Assembly (NCBI RefSeq): GCF_934660935.1
Contig: NZ_CAKUIH010000003.1
Location: 130,800 to 194,799 of the forward strand
Source: an uncultured Parolsenella sp.
GTDB taxonomy: Bacteria; Actinomycetota; Coriobacteriia; Coriobacteriales; Atopobiaceae
Direction: 5' to 3'
Length of the DNA stretch: 64,000 bases
Of the stretch, positions 1 to 8,073 are shown piece by piece; position 1 is the stretch's first letter, and each line of letters starts with the position of its first letter. The translations under genes were made by a program, and so were the position numbers. The notes beneath the pieces are model-generated. The model made no database searches. It saw only the letters and a list, made by a program, of their open reading frames with translations, and had not been told where the DNA came from.

Positions 1-20
1 ACCAGCTGAGCTAACGGTCC
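1..20 (-). tRNA. tRNA, 5' part only (runs off the window)
   Basis: Read on the minus strand, the first bases form a 7-nt acceptor strand GGACCGT, then TA and the D-stem GCTC followed by AGCTGGT, the normal 5' portion of a tRNA. The anticodon lies outside the window, so the amino acid cannot be assigned. Confidence 0.7.
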
Positions 21-34
21 GTGCTTGTCTAAGA

Positions 35-111
35 TGGGGTGGGTGAAGGGGCTCGAACCCTCGACCTACGGAGCCACGGTCCGTCGCTCTGCCAACTGAG
101 CTACACCCACC
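35..111 (-). tRNA. tRNA-His (GTG)
   Basis: The minus strand folds as a complete tRNA: acceptor GTGGGTG pairs with CACCCAC, the anticodon loop is CCGTGGC with anticodon GTG, and the T-loop is TTCGAGC. An extra G precedes the acceptor (position -1) and the discriminator base is C; both are hallmarks of histidine tRNA. CCA is encoded at 35-37. Confidence 0.97.
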
Positions 112-250
112 ATCTGGCCACCTCTTGAAGCAGCTCGTCTATTATGCACACCACATCCGATCCATGCAAGGGGAATTTTTAGATTTCTTTGAAGTTATGT
201 CGAAATGAACGTTGTTCAGGCTTGTGACCAGGGGGTTCTCATCGACTCAC

Positions 251-306
251 CCAAAAAAGAAAATCAAAAATCAAAGAGGCCAGGGAACAAATTGCCCCCT
301 GGCCTC
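251..306 (-). terminator. Intrinsic terminator after tRNA-Arg
   Basis: A 10-bp perfect stem (276-285 with 297-306, GAGGCCAGGG and its complement) is followed on the minus strand by a T-rich stretch (complement of 251-275). It lies just downstream of the minus-strand tRNA-Arg. Confidence 0.8.
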
Positions 307-315
307 AACAACTCA

Positions 316-392
316 TGGTGCGCCCTGAGCGATTCGAACGCTCGACCGTCGGATTAGAAGTCCGGTGCTCTATCCAGCTGAGCTAAGGGCGC
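316..392 (-). tRNA. tRNA-Arg (TCT)
   Basis: The minus strand forms a full cloverleaf with acceptor GCGCCCT/AGGGCGC, anticodon loop CTTCTAA (anticodon TCT, codon AGA) and T-loop TTCGAAT. CCA is encoded. It is followed by a strong terminator. Confidence 0.97.
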
Positions 393-500
393 GTGACTCC
401 GGCTTCGCTCGCCGGACAACCCATTCTAGCGCAAGACGCCACGATTACGACAAGAGACATTCGCAGCTCGAGCGGCCGACCCCACTGGACGAAACACGCA

Positions 501-585
501 GGCCCCGCGGCAAGCGCGAGACAGGCGCCACGGCGGCAGGGCCATGATGGCCTGGGTGAGAAACGCTGGCCCCGCGGCAAGCGCG
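501..585. repeat. 18-bp direct repeat pair between tRNA-Arg and asd
   Basis: GGCCCCGCGGCAAGCGCG occurs at 501-518 and again at 568-585. The surrounding 393-634 stretch has no convincing gene; it separates the tRNA cluster from asd. Confidence 0.5.
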
Positions 586-634
586 CAGGACACGCCATCC
601 CCGCCCAAAAGCGCCTGAGCGCCCGTCTAAGCCC

Positions 635-1660
635 CTAGAGCAGGAGCTCTGCCACCTGGACGGCATTGGTGGCGGCACCCTTGCGAATCTGGTCACCGCA
701 GCACCAGAAGGTGATGCCGCGACCCTGCTCGGGGTTGGAGATGTCGCGGCGGATGCGACCGACCCAGATGAGGTCCTGGTCGCTCGTGTAGAGCGGCATC
801 GGGTAGCGGTCGTGCGCGACGTCAGCACCGAGGTCGTCGACGAGCTTCACGCCCGGAGCCGCGGCCAGGGCCTCGCGGGCGTCCTCGAGCGAAACGGGTT
901 CCTCGAACTCCAGCGTGATGCTCTCGGAGTGCGAGCGCAGCACGGGCACGCGCACGCAGGTGCAGTTCACGCGCAGCTCGGGCAGATGCATGATCTTGCG
1001 GCCCTCGTTCTGCAGCTTCATCTCCTCGGACGTGAAGCCCTCGAACTTCTCGGAGCCAATCTGCGGAATGAGGTTGCTCGCGAGCTGGTCGACGAACGCG
1101 GTGGGCTCAGGCAGCTCCTCGCCGCGGCCGATGGCCCCCAGCTCGTTCTCGAGCTGGCGCATGCCCGGTACGCCAGCGCCGCTCGCAGCCTGGTACGTGC
1201 TCACGATCATGCGCGAGACGTGGCCGAGCTTGTGCAGCGGCCACGTGGGGACGAGGCCGATGATCGTGGCGCAGTTGGGGTTCGAGATGAGGCCCTTGTT
1301 CCAGGCGACGTCCTGGGGGTTGATCTCCGGGACGACAAGAGGCACGTCCTCGTCGAGGCGGAAGGCGTGGGAGTTGTCCACCACCGTGGCGCCACGACGG
1401 ACGGCCTCGGGCAAGAGCGCCTTGGCGATGTCGTCATCCGCGGCGCCGAGGACGATATCCATGCCCTCGAAGGCCTCCGGACGCGCCTCCTCGATTACGA
1501 CCTCGCGGCCGCACCACTCGACGACCTTGCCCGCAGAGCGCGCGCTCGCCAGGAGCTTGAGCTCGCCCACGGGAAAGTCACGCTCGGTCAGGCACTCGAG
1601 CATCTGCGTGCCAACGGCTCCCGTGGCACCAAGGATCGCTACGTTCTTCTTGTCAGCCAT
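635..1660 (-). CDS. asd: Aspartate-semialdehyde dehydrogenase
   Basis: Reduces aspartyl-phosphate to aspartate semialdehyde with NADPH, the second step of the Lys/Thr/Met branch, in the cytoplasm. The 341-residue protein is of normal family length. It shows the N-terminal nucleotide-binding loop GATGAVG (about residues 11-17), the active-site segment SNPNCATI with catalytic Cys130, and the substrate-binding region around RVPVLRSHSE. The ATG at 1660 lies 3 bases after the lysC stop codon, and its Shine-Dalgarno GAGGAG sits inside the end of lysC, so the two are translationally coupled. Together with lysC, thrB and thrC it forms an aspartate-family cluster; homoserine dehydrogenase is not in the window. 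Confidence 0.97.
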   Translation of the reverse strand: MADKKNVAILGATGAVGTQMLECLTERDFPVGELKLLASARSAGKVVEWCGREVVIEEARPEAFEGMDIVLGAADDDIAKALLPEAVRRGATVVDNSHAFRLDEDVPLVVPEINPQDVAWNKGLISNPNCATIIGLVPTWPLHKLGHVSRMIVSTYQAASGAGVPGMRQLENELGAIGRGEELPEPTAFVDQLASNLIPQIGSEKFEGFTSEEMKLQNEGRKIMHLPELRVNCTCVRVPVLRSHSESITLEFEEPVSLEDAREALAAAPGVKLVDDLGADVAHDRYPMPLYTSDQDLIWVGRIRRDISNPEQGRGITFWCCGDQIRKGAATNAVQVAELLL

Positions 1661-1663
1661 GAG

Positions 1664-2980
1664 TTACTCCTCGTCAAGGAACGCGTCATAGACGGCGCGG
1701 ATGGTCTTCTTGAAGTCGGCGTCGTTCACACCGAAGATGATGCTGATCTCCTGGGAGCTCTGGGTGATGAGGCGGATGTTGATGCCCTTCTCGCCCAGCT
1801 CGTTGAACAGGCGGCCCGAGGTGCCGGGGCGGTTGGACATGTTGCGGCCAACCACGCTGATGAGGGCGAGGTGGTCGATAATCTTGACCTCGTCGGGCTT
1901 GAGCTCACGCTGGATGTCGGCCACGATCGAGTAGATCTTGTCGTGCACGTCAGCGCCGTTGACAACCACGCCGAACGAGTCGATGCCCGTGGGCACGTGC
2001 TCGACGGAGACGCCATAGCGCTCGAAGATCGCGAGCGCGCGGGCGAGCAGGCCGACGGAGCTGCCCATCTTGGCCTTGGCGATGTGGACCGTCAGGAAGT
2101 CCTTCTTGCCGGCGATGCCCGTGATGACGGGGTCGTCCTCGGTGGGCTCGACGCGCTCCTGGATGATGGTGCCGCGCTCCTCCGGGTGATTGGTGTTGAG
2201 AATCGCGATGGGGATGTTGGCCTCGCGCACGGGGAAGATCGCCTCCTCGTGCAGGACGCTCGCGCCCATGTAGGAGAGCTCGTGCATCTCGTCGAAGGTG
2301 ATGCGGCGAATGGCGCGCGGGCGCTTGACGATGCGCGGGTCGGCTGTGAGGAAGCCCGAGACGTCCGTCCAGTTCTCGTAGAGGTCCGCGTTGAGGGCGC
2401 GAGCCGCGATGGCGCCCGTGATGTCGCCGCCGCCACGGCTGAAGAGCTTGATGTCGCCCTCGCTCGTGGCGCCATAGAAGCCCGGGAGCACGAAGCTGCC
2501 CTCCCGCACGACGAGGTCATGGATGCGGTCGCAGGTGCGTTCCATGTCGAGAGACCCGTCGTGGTGGAAGCGCACGTACTCGGCGGCGTCCGCGAACGGA
2601 AGGCCCAGGTACTCGCTCATAAGTCGGGCGGTGAAGTACTCGCCACGGCTCACGATGTACTCGGTCGAGTATTCCTTGATATGCGCGGCGAACTCGTCGA
2701 ACTTCTCGGCCATGGGATAGCTGAGGCCAAGCTCGGTCGCGATGTCGACGAAGCGCTGCTTGATATCCGCGAGAAGCGGGGTGCAGTCGACGTGATAGGT
2801 GCGGTGCGCGTCGACCAGATAGAGGAGGTCAGTAATCTTGTTGTCCTCGGAGTTGCGCTTACCCGCGGCAGAGACCACCACGAAGCGACGGCCCTCGTCA
2901 GCCTCGATGATGCGCTTGACCTTCTTGAACTGGCCGGCGTCTGCGACGCTCGATCCGCCGAACTTGGTGATCTTGATCAT
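1664..2980 (-). CDS. lysC: Aspartate kinase
   Basis: Phosphorylates aspartate to open the lysine, threonine and methionine pathways. The 438-residue protein begins with the kinase signature KFGGSS (residues 6-11) and has the SRGEYFTAR and SRGGGD segments of the amino acid kinase domain. Two C-terminal ACT domains (last roughly 150 residues, including RNMSNRPGTSGRLF) are the usual site of feedback inhibition. The frame is open further upstream, but the ATG at 2980 is chosen because GAGGAG lies about 6 bases before it and the conserved N-terminus starts there. It is first in a lysC-asd operon and divergent from thrC. Confidence 0.96.
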   Translation of the reverse strand: MIKITKFGGSSVADAGQFKKVKRIIEADEGRRFVVVSAAGKRNSEDNKITDLLYLVDAHRTYHVDCTPLLADIKQRFVDIATELGLSYPMAEKFDEFAAHIKEYSTEYIVSRGEYFTARLMSEYLGLPFADAAEYVRFHHDGSLDMERTCDRIHDLVVREGSFVLPGFYGATSEGDIKLFSRGGGDITGAIAARALNADLYENWTDVSGFLTADPRIVKRPRAIRRITFDEMHELSYMGASVLHEEAIFPVREANIPIAILNTNHPEERGTIIQERVEPTEDDPVITGIAGKKDFLTVHIAKAKMGSSVGLLARALAIFERYGVSVEHVPTGIDSFGVVVNGADVHDKIYSIVADIQRELKPDEVKIIDHLALISVVGRNMSNRPGTSGRLFNELGEKGINIRLITQSSQEISIIFGVNDADFKKTIRAVYDAFLDEE

Positions 2981-3183
2981 GTGACTCCTCGTCAAGGTCG
3001 ATCCCTGAGCGCCTCCGCGCCCCGTTCCAAACCTCCGCCAGGCAGCCCGCCTGTTACCAAACGGTCTCAGCTGGGCTTTGAGCGGCCCGGATGCCACTCC
3101 CCGCGTTATTATGCGGAAAACGTCCTGAGCGCCCGCGGAAACAGGTTCGCGGGCAAACGCGCCGACACGCAAGGAGAAGAGCA
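2981..3183. promoter_or_regulatory. Divergent lysC / thrC intergenic control region
   Basis: These 203 bases separate the minus-strand lysC-asd pair from plus-strand thrC-thrB, so both promoters must lie here. The AT-rich patch TTATTATG near 3105-3112 is the best -10 candidate for either direction, but I find no good paired -35. No clear riboswitch or attenuator was recognised. Confidence 0.45.
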
Positions 3184-4668
3184 GTGACTACGTTCTACCA
3201 CAGCACACGCTCGCGAAACGAATCCTTAACAAGTAAGCAGGCAATTCTCGAGGGTATCGCCCCAGACGGAGGCCTGTTCGTTCGCGATGACGTCGCCGAG
3301 GGCGCGCCTTCGCTCGAGAGCCTGCTCGCCGGCACCTATCAGGACCGCGCGTGCCTCGTCCTCGGCCACCTCCTCGACGACTTCACCGCCGAGGAGATTT
3401 CCGGCTGCGTCGACGCCGCGTACGGCCCCAACTTCGACTCCCCCGCCGTAACGCCCGTCGTCCCCTGCGGCGACGATTGGACGCTCGAGCTGTGGCACGG
3501 CCCGACGAGCGCCTTCAAGGACATCGCTCTCCAGATGCTCCCGCAGCTCATGCGCGTCTCCCGCGAGGGTGACGGTCGCGGCGTCATGATCGTCACCGCG
3601 ACGAGCGGCGACACCGGCAAGGCAGCCCTCGAGGGCTTCGCCGACGTTGCCGGCACCGGCGTCACCGTCTTCTACCCCCACGGTAAGGTCTCCGACGTCC
3701 AGCGACTCCAGATGGCCACCCAGCGCGGCAAGAACGTCGCGGTCTGCGCCATCGAAGGCAACTTCGACGACGCCCAGACCCAGGTGAAGCGCATCTTCGC
3801 AGACGTGGCCCTGCGCGAGCGCCTCGCGGAGAAGAACGTCGTACTGTCGAGCGCAAACTCGATCAACGTGGGTCGCCTCGTCCCGCAGGTCACCTACTAC
3901 TTCGACGCCTACGCCCAGCTCGTGGCCGCAGGCAAGCTCAAGAGCGGCGACGCGATCGACTTCTGCGTGCCCACCGGCAACTTCGGCGACGTGCTCGCCG
4001 GCTACTATGCCAAGCTCATGGGCCTTCCCGTGCGCAAGCTCATCGTCGCCTCTAACGCCAACGACGTCCTAACGGACTTCATCACCACCGGCACCTATGA
4101 CCGCAGGCGCCCCTTCCACAAGACCATCTCGCCCTCGATGGACATCCTCGTGTCGTCCAACCTCGAGCGCCTGCTGTTCTACCTGTCCGACGGAGACTGC
4201 GAGCTTGTGTCCTCCCTCATGAAGAACCTTGCCGAGCAGGGCTTCTACACCGTGCCCGAGCATGTCCTCGAGCGCCTTCACGAGACGTTCGAGTGCGGCC
4301 GCGCCGATGACACGGCTACGCGCGAGACGATCCGCGATACCTGGGAGCGCCACGGCGTCATCCTCGACCCGCACACCGCCGTCGCCCGCCACGTCCTCGA
4401 GGCTCGCCCGGCGGACGGCGTCGCCCGCGTCTGTCTCTCCACGGCAAGCCCCTACAAGTTCTCCGCGGACGTCCTCGCGGCACTCGGCCACGACACGACC
4501 GACATGGACGGCTTCGAGTGCATGGACGCCCTCTTCGAGGTCACGGGAGCCAAGGTGCCCGAGGCGCTCTCCGCCCTGCGTGACGCCCAGGAGAGGTTCT
4601 CCGACGTGGTAAGCGTTCCTGAGATGAGCGGCTACGTGGAGGACGCGGCGACGAGGATCCTCGCATGA
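3184..4668 (+). CDS. thrC: Threonine synthase
   Basis: PLP enzyme converting O-phosphohomoserine to threonine. The 494-residue product is of the longer ThrC type. It has the N-terminal SKQAILEGIAPDGGLFV segment, the PLP-lysine motif TSAFKDIALQ and the glycine-rich TSGDTGKAAL phosphate loop. GTG at 3184 is chosen because AAGGAG ends a few bases upstream and homology begins there; the frame runs open to 3091 without conserved sequence. The stop overlaps the thrB start (ATGA), implying coupled translation. Confidence 0.96.
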   Translation: MTTFYHSTRSRNESLTSKQAILEGIAPDGGLFVRDDVAEGAPSLESLLAGTYQDRACLVLGHLLDDFTAEEISGCVDAAYGPNFDSPAVTPVVPCGDDWTLELWHGPTSAFKDIALQMLPQLMRVSREGDGRGVMIVTATSGDTGKAALEGFADVAGTGVTVFYPHGKVSDVQRLQMATQRGKNVAVCAIEGNFDDAQTQVKRIFADVALRERLAEKNVVLSSANSINVGRLVPQVTYYFDAYAQLVAAGKLKSGDAIDFCVPTGNFGDVLAGYYAKLMGLPVRKLIVASNANDVLTDFITTGTYDRRRPFHKTISPSMDILVSSNLERLLFYLSDGDCELVSSLMKNLAEQGFYTVPEHVLERLHETFECGRADDTATRETIRDTWERHGVILDPHTAVARHVLEARPADGVARVCLSTASPYKFSADVLAALGHDTTDMDGFECMDALFEVTGAKVPEALSALRDAQERFSDVVSVPEMSGYVEDAATRILA

Positions 4669-5546
4669 TCCGCATTTCCGTACCCGCCACCAGCGCGAAC
4701 CTCGGCATAGGCTATGACACGCTGGGCATGGCGGTCTCCCTCTACTCGCACTTCACGTTCGAGCGCGCCGATAAGCTCACGATCACCGGCTGCCCGGAGG
4801 AGTTCCGCAACGCCAACAATCTCGTCTATGTCTCGCTCGTCGACGCGCTGGCAGAGTGGGGCGAGGAGCCCTTTGGCGTCTCGATCGACATCCAGACCGA
4901 GGTGCCCGTCGCTCGCGGCCTGGGATCTTCGAGCACCTGCGTCGTCGCTGGCATCATGGCCGCGGCGGCGCTCACCGGCCACACCGTCACGCGCGAGGAG
5001 CTCGTGGCGATGGCGACGCGCGTCGAGGGCCACCCTGACAACGTCGCGCCCGCGATCCTGGGCGCAGCCGTATGCTCGTTCACCCCTGACGGCCGCCTGC
5101 CGCGCTGCCTGCGCTACGACGTGAGCGATCGCCTCCGTTTCGTCACGGTGATCCCTCCCTATGAGGTTCACACGAGCGAGGCGCGCAAGGTCGTGCCGCA
5201 GGAGGTCCCGCTCTCGACCGCCGTCTGGCAGATGGGCCGCGTCGCGGGCCTGACCCGCGGCCTCGAGACGGGTGACGCCTCGCTCATCGCGGACGCCAAC
5301 GACGACCGCCTGCAGGAGCCCTACCGCCGCGCTCTCATCCCGGACTACGATGCCATTCGCGAGACCTGCCTCGAGGGCGGAGCGAAGACGATGTGGATCT
5401 CTGGCTCCGGCTCGACCCTCATGGCCGTGACGGATGACACGATCGTGGCCAAGTTCCTTCAGGTTCGCCTCAAGGAACGCTTCCCCGAGTGTGAGACGCA
5501 CATCCTCACCTGCGACACTTGCGGCGCGCAGATCGAATACCTGTAG
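4665..5546 (+). CDS. thrB: Homoserine kinase
   Basis: GHMP-family kinase that phosphorylates homoserine, supplying the substrate of ThrC encoded just upstream. The 293-residue protein has the ATP-binding motif PVARGLGSSSTCVVAG (about residues 82-97) and the C-terminal GHMP motif WISGSGSTLMA. It overlaps thrC by 4 bases. Its last 41 bases overlap the end of the convergent VanZ-like gene. Confidence 0.96.
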   Translation: MIRISVPATSANLGIGYDTLGMAVSLYSHFTFERADKLTITGCPEEFRNANNLVYVSLVDALAEWGEEPFGVSIDIQTEVPVARGLGSSSTCVVAGIMAAAALTGHTVTREELVAMATRVEGHPDNVAPAILGAAVCSFTPDGRLPRCLRYDVSDRLRFVTVIPPYEVHTSEARKVVPQEVPLSTAVWQMGRVAGLTRGLETGDASLIADANDDRLQEPYRRALIPDYDAIRETCLEGGAKTMWISGSGSTLMAVTDDTIVAKFLQVRLKERFPECETHILTCDTCGAQIEYL

Positions 5547-6072
5547 TCACAAACAGCCCAAAGGCGACGCCCGCGCAGTCGAGCGCCACGTCCGAGAGCT
5601 GCCCCGAGCGGCCCGGCACGAAGCGCTGGAGGGTCTCGTCCGCAGAGGGCACGATCACGCCCGGAACGACCTGACGCCACCCGGGACGACCATCTTCCGG
5701 CGTGCTGCCGAGAAGGACTCCGAGCAGGGCGTATTCGAGGAAGTGCCCCGCCTTGCGCACGAGGAAGGACATGAGGGTCGCATCCGTGACACCAAGCGCC
5801 TCGAAGGCAGGACGTAGAATGTCGACGACAACGGCGCTCTGAGCCGTGGATTCTGGCCCCGGGAAGAGCGACCTGCTCCAAATGAACAAGGCCCACGCAA
5901 AGACGAGAAGCCACCGCGCCCACACGGGGACGCGGTGGCTTTTGGTTTTGCTGGTTGAGGCACTGGCGCGACAGCCAGCGGCTCGTGAGGCGTCGACGCG
6001 GCAGCCAGCAATTCGCGAGGCACCTGCCCGGCGGCCAGCAGCTCGCAAGGCGCCGGGCTCGGTAAGAGCCAC
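5506..6072 (-). CDS. VanZ-like family membrane protein (start uncertain)
   Basis: The protein of up to 188 residues has a hydrophobic segment WLLVFAWALFIWS, the VanZ-typical KAGHFLEYALLGVLLGS and the polar DETLQRFVPGRSG(Q)LSDVALD motif, followed by a last membrane span. The family takes its name from teicoplanin-resistance VanZ, but most members have unknown roles. The first 45 codons are suspect: they consist of three 10-residue repeats encoded by a 30-nt DNA repeat, followed by codons that form a plus-strand terminator. Translation may start downstream, for example at GTG 5924-5926 (VWARWLLV). The long reading would couple it to the preceding minus-strand gene, whose stop is 3 bases away. 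Confidence 0.75.
   Translation of the reverse strand: MALTEPGALRAAGRRAGASRIAGCRVDASRAAGCRASASTSKTKSHRVPVWARWLLVFAWALFIWSRSLFPGPESTAQSAVVVDILRPAFEALGVTDATLMSFLVRKAGHFLEYALLGVLLGSTPEDGRPGWRQVVPGVIVPSADETLQRFVPGRSGQLSDVALDCAGVAFGLFVTTGIRSARRKCRR
5909..5949 (+). terminator. Intrinsic terminator downstream of thrB
   Basis: AGCCACCGCG (5909-5918) pairs perfectly with 5931-5940 and is followed by TTTGGTTTT on the plus strand. It would end thrC-thrB transcription 360 bases after thrB, but it lies inside the long form of the opposing VanZ-like ORF. Confidence 0.7.
5972..6061. repeat. Three tandem 30-nt degenerate repeats
   Basis: Units begin CAGCCAGCGG, CAGCCAGCAA and CGGCCAGCAG at 5972, 6002 and 6032, exactly 30 bases apart. 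They encode three 10-residue repeats at the N-terminus of the long VanZ-like reading frame. Confidence 0.75.
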
Positions 6073-6074
6073 CC

Positions 6075-7649
6075 TTAGCCCTGCAGCGCGAGGTGGCGGG
6101 CGGGGATATCGGCCGTGCCGCCGTCGATGACCTTGAAGCGCTTGCGGATACCGTGATGCGCGAGCTTGCGGACGCTCTTGCTCTCGTTGCGGGCAAGCTC
6201 CTGGTCGACGAGCATGTCGACGTAGCTATCGGTGTCCGCAACGTCCGGACGACCCGCCTGCGGCTTGAACGCCATGAAGATGGTGTCCGGCTCGAGGTGA
6301 TCGACCTCGTCCAGCTCCTCGTCGAAAGAGGCCGGAGAGGGCGCGGGCACGGCATTGGCGGCAGCCATGGCGATGTCCTCGTTGGTGCGCTCGTCGAGCG
6401 CGGCGAGGGCAACGGCCCACAGGTCCTGCTGCTGGTCGCTCCAGCGCTGGCCCTGAGCAGGGAACGCCTCGGCCGGGTCGGCGAGACGGGTCGCGATGGT
6501 CTCGCGGTCGTGCCTGGGCTCGACGGCGACGGAAGCAGGGCGCGCGGTCTGCGGCGCTGCCGGCTGAGCGGCCTGCGCGGAAGCGGAGGACGCTGGCTGA
6601 GCAGCCTGCGCAGGCGCAGCCGACTGCTGCCTGGCCGCGGCCTGGGCGGCCTGGGCGACCCAAAGGTCCTTCGCGGCGGCAGCGGCGGCGGGCGTCTGGG
6701 CGCAGAAGAGCACGGCGCTGTTATCCGCCAGGCCTTCGTTCACGGACTCCATACCGACGACGGAAGCCGTCGCGGGGCGAACCTCGTTACCAAAAGCCTG
6801 GTCCCACCAAGCCTCCCCCACGTCGCCAACGCTGCCATCGGCGCGCGCGATGACGGGGAGTCCCTCCATCTTCGCAGCTCCGAGGCGCTCCTGGAGAACG
6901 CTGGCAACGCCCTTGGCGCGCGCGGCCATGCGCTCGGCGAGGGTGATCTTGCGGACGTAGTCCTCCGCGACGTCGGCATAGTCGACGGAATCCGAGCCCT
7001 TCAGCCAGGAGTCCCAGGCGGCGTCCGCCTCGGCATCGCTCATCACGCCGTAGTGCGAGGGAACGGTGTAGCGGGTCTCCTTTTGCCTCTGGGCAGTGGC
7101 GGATACGGGGGCGGCGTGGCCGGACGCGGGAGCTGCGGGGGCGGTGTGGTTGTTTGCGACGGGTGCGGCGGTCGCGCCCTCTGACGCGGCTGCGGCCACG
7201 TGCGGCGCGGGCTGGACGCGGATGTTGCCCGTCTGCTCCCAAGATCCGGTCATGCCACGCTGCGTGCTGCGCGCGGCATGGCGAGGCTGTTGCTCGGATA
7301 CGACAGCCGCCGAGATCTCCCCAGCGCCGCCGGACGAGAGAGTCCCGGTGGCATCTTGGCCAGACATATCCCAAGCGGAGGGACCCGCCTGGTCATTAGC
7401 TCCCCGCATACGACCCGCGGAATCAAAGGCAGCCCGATGGCGCGTCTCCGCCATGCGCGTGACTACGAGTGAGGTACCGCTGGCGATAACCGCACCGGCG
7501 ATGCATCCGGCAGCGAAGCTAAGGCCGGGATCGATCCTAGAGACGTCTTGGCCCAGAACCGTAAGCGCATTGGCCCACGTGGGGGTCGCCCACGCAGCAA
7601 CGCCGGCCAGACCGGCACAAATGGCAGGGTTCGTGTGCCTGCTCGTCAT
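6075..7649 (-). CDS. Ala/Pro-rich membrane-anchored hypothetical protein
   Basis: The 524-residue protein is unrecognised. It starts with two hydrophobic segments (about residues 9-27 and 36-58, the first ending in a possible signal-peptidase-like TWANA). A long low-complexity region rich in Ala, Gln, Pro and Ser follows (roughly 130-230 and again 320-400), then an acidic, then a basic C-terminus (KRFKVIDGG). ATG 7649 is selected because GGGAGG lies 9 bases upstream and the hydrophobic start follows immediately; the frame is open to 7787. The stop is 3 bases before the long VanZ-like start, so the two may be cotranscribed. A surface or envelope role is inferred from the anchor only. Confidence 0.7.
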   Translation of the reverse strand: MTSRHTNPAICAGLAGVAAWATPTWANALTVLGQDVSRIDPGLSFAAGCIAGAVIASGTSLVVTRMAETRHRAAFDSAGRMRGANDQAGPSAWDMSGQDATGTLSSGGAGEISAAVVSEQQPRHAARSTQRGMTGSWEQTGNIRVQPAPHVAAAASEGATAAPVANNHTAPAAPASGHAAPVSATAQRQKETRYTVPSHYGVMSDAEADAAWDSWLKGSDSVDYADVAEDYVRKITLAERMAARAKGVASVLQERLGAAKMEGLPVIARADGSVGDVGEAWWDQAFGNEVRPATASVVGMESVNEGLADNSAVLFCAQTPAAAAAAKDLWVAQAAQAAARQQSAAPAQAAQPASSASAQAAQPAAPQTARPASVAVEPRHDRETIATRLADPAEAFPAQGQRWSDQQQDLWAVALAALDERTNEDIAMAAANAVPAPSPASFDEELDEVDHLEPDTIFMAFKPQAGRPDVADTDSYVDMLVDQELARNESKSVRKLAHHGIRKRFKVIDGGTADIPARHLALQG

Positions 7650-7971
7650 GACCAAACGCCTCCCTCGCGGAGGCGACGGCGTGCGCAGATTGTCCACTGG
7701 ATTGCGACGACGGGCCCACCAGACATCTGGCGGCCAATCGGGCAACGGCTTGGTGTGTTTAGTCTGCGTGTACCGTCGCTCGAACAATTATTCCTCATGG
7801 TGCATAGGCACCTCGTGGCGCAAAGGCTGCTTTTACAGCACGTGGGCACCAATAGAATGACTATACATCAGCGAGTCATTATAGTGCGGCGAAATGCGCC
7901 CCAGGCAATGAATTCTTGGAGGGGGAAGCCGCAAGCGCGTCCGCACAACCGCCGCATGGCACCACGAACAG
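7650..7971. other. Intergenic region upstream of the Ala/Pro-rich gene
   Basis: About 320 bases, locally AT-richer (7780-7880), between the membrane-protein start and the rho terminator. It must hold the promoter of the minus-strand gene. No conserved ORF or repeat was seen. Confidence 0.4.
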
Positions 7972-8010
7972 CAAAACGGTCGCGCTGGCGCATTCAACGC
8001 CAACGCGACC
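7972..8010 (-). terminator. Intrinsic terminator of rho
   Basis: GGTCGCGCTGGCG (7978-7990) pairs with CGCCAACGCGACC (7998-8010) with one bulge. On the minus strand the hairpin is followed by GTTTTGCTGTT. It lies about 65 bases after the rho stop. Confidence 0.75.
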
Positions 8011-8073
8011 GCATGTCTCTCGATTCAGCCGGCGCGCGCCCAGGAAACGTCACGCCCCCGGCACGACAAGCCA

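Noticed and set aside
812..3187. Very long open frame antisense to asd and lysC (also others antisense to rel, recJQ, tgt, argS and gatB)
   Set aside because: In GC-rich coding DNA the antisense frame in codon register seldom has stops. The opposite strand carries all the conserved motifs and ribosome-binding sites.
4632..5501. 289-codon ORF antisense to thrB
   Set aside because: thrB has full GHMP motifs and an ATGA overlap with thrC; the antisense frame has no recognisable features.
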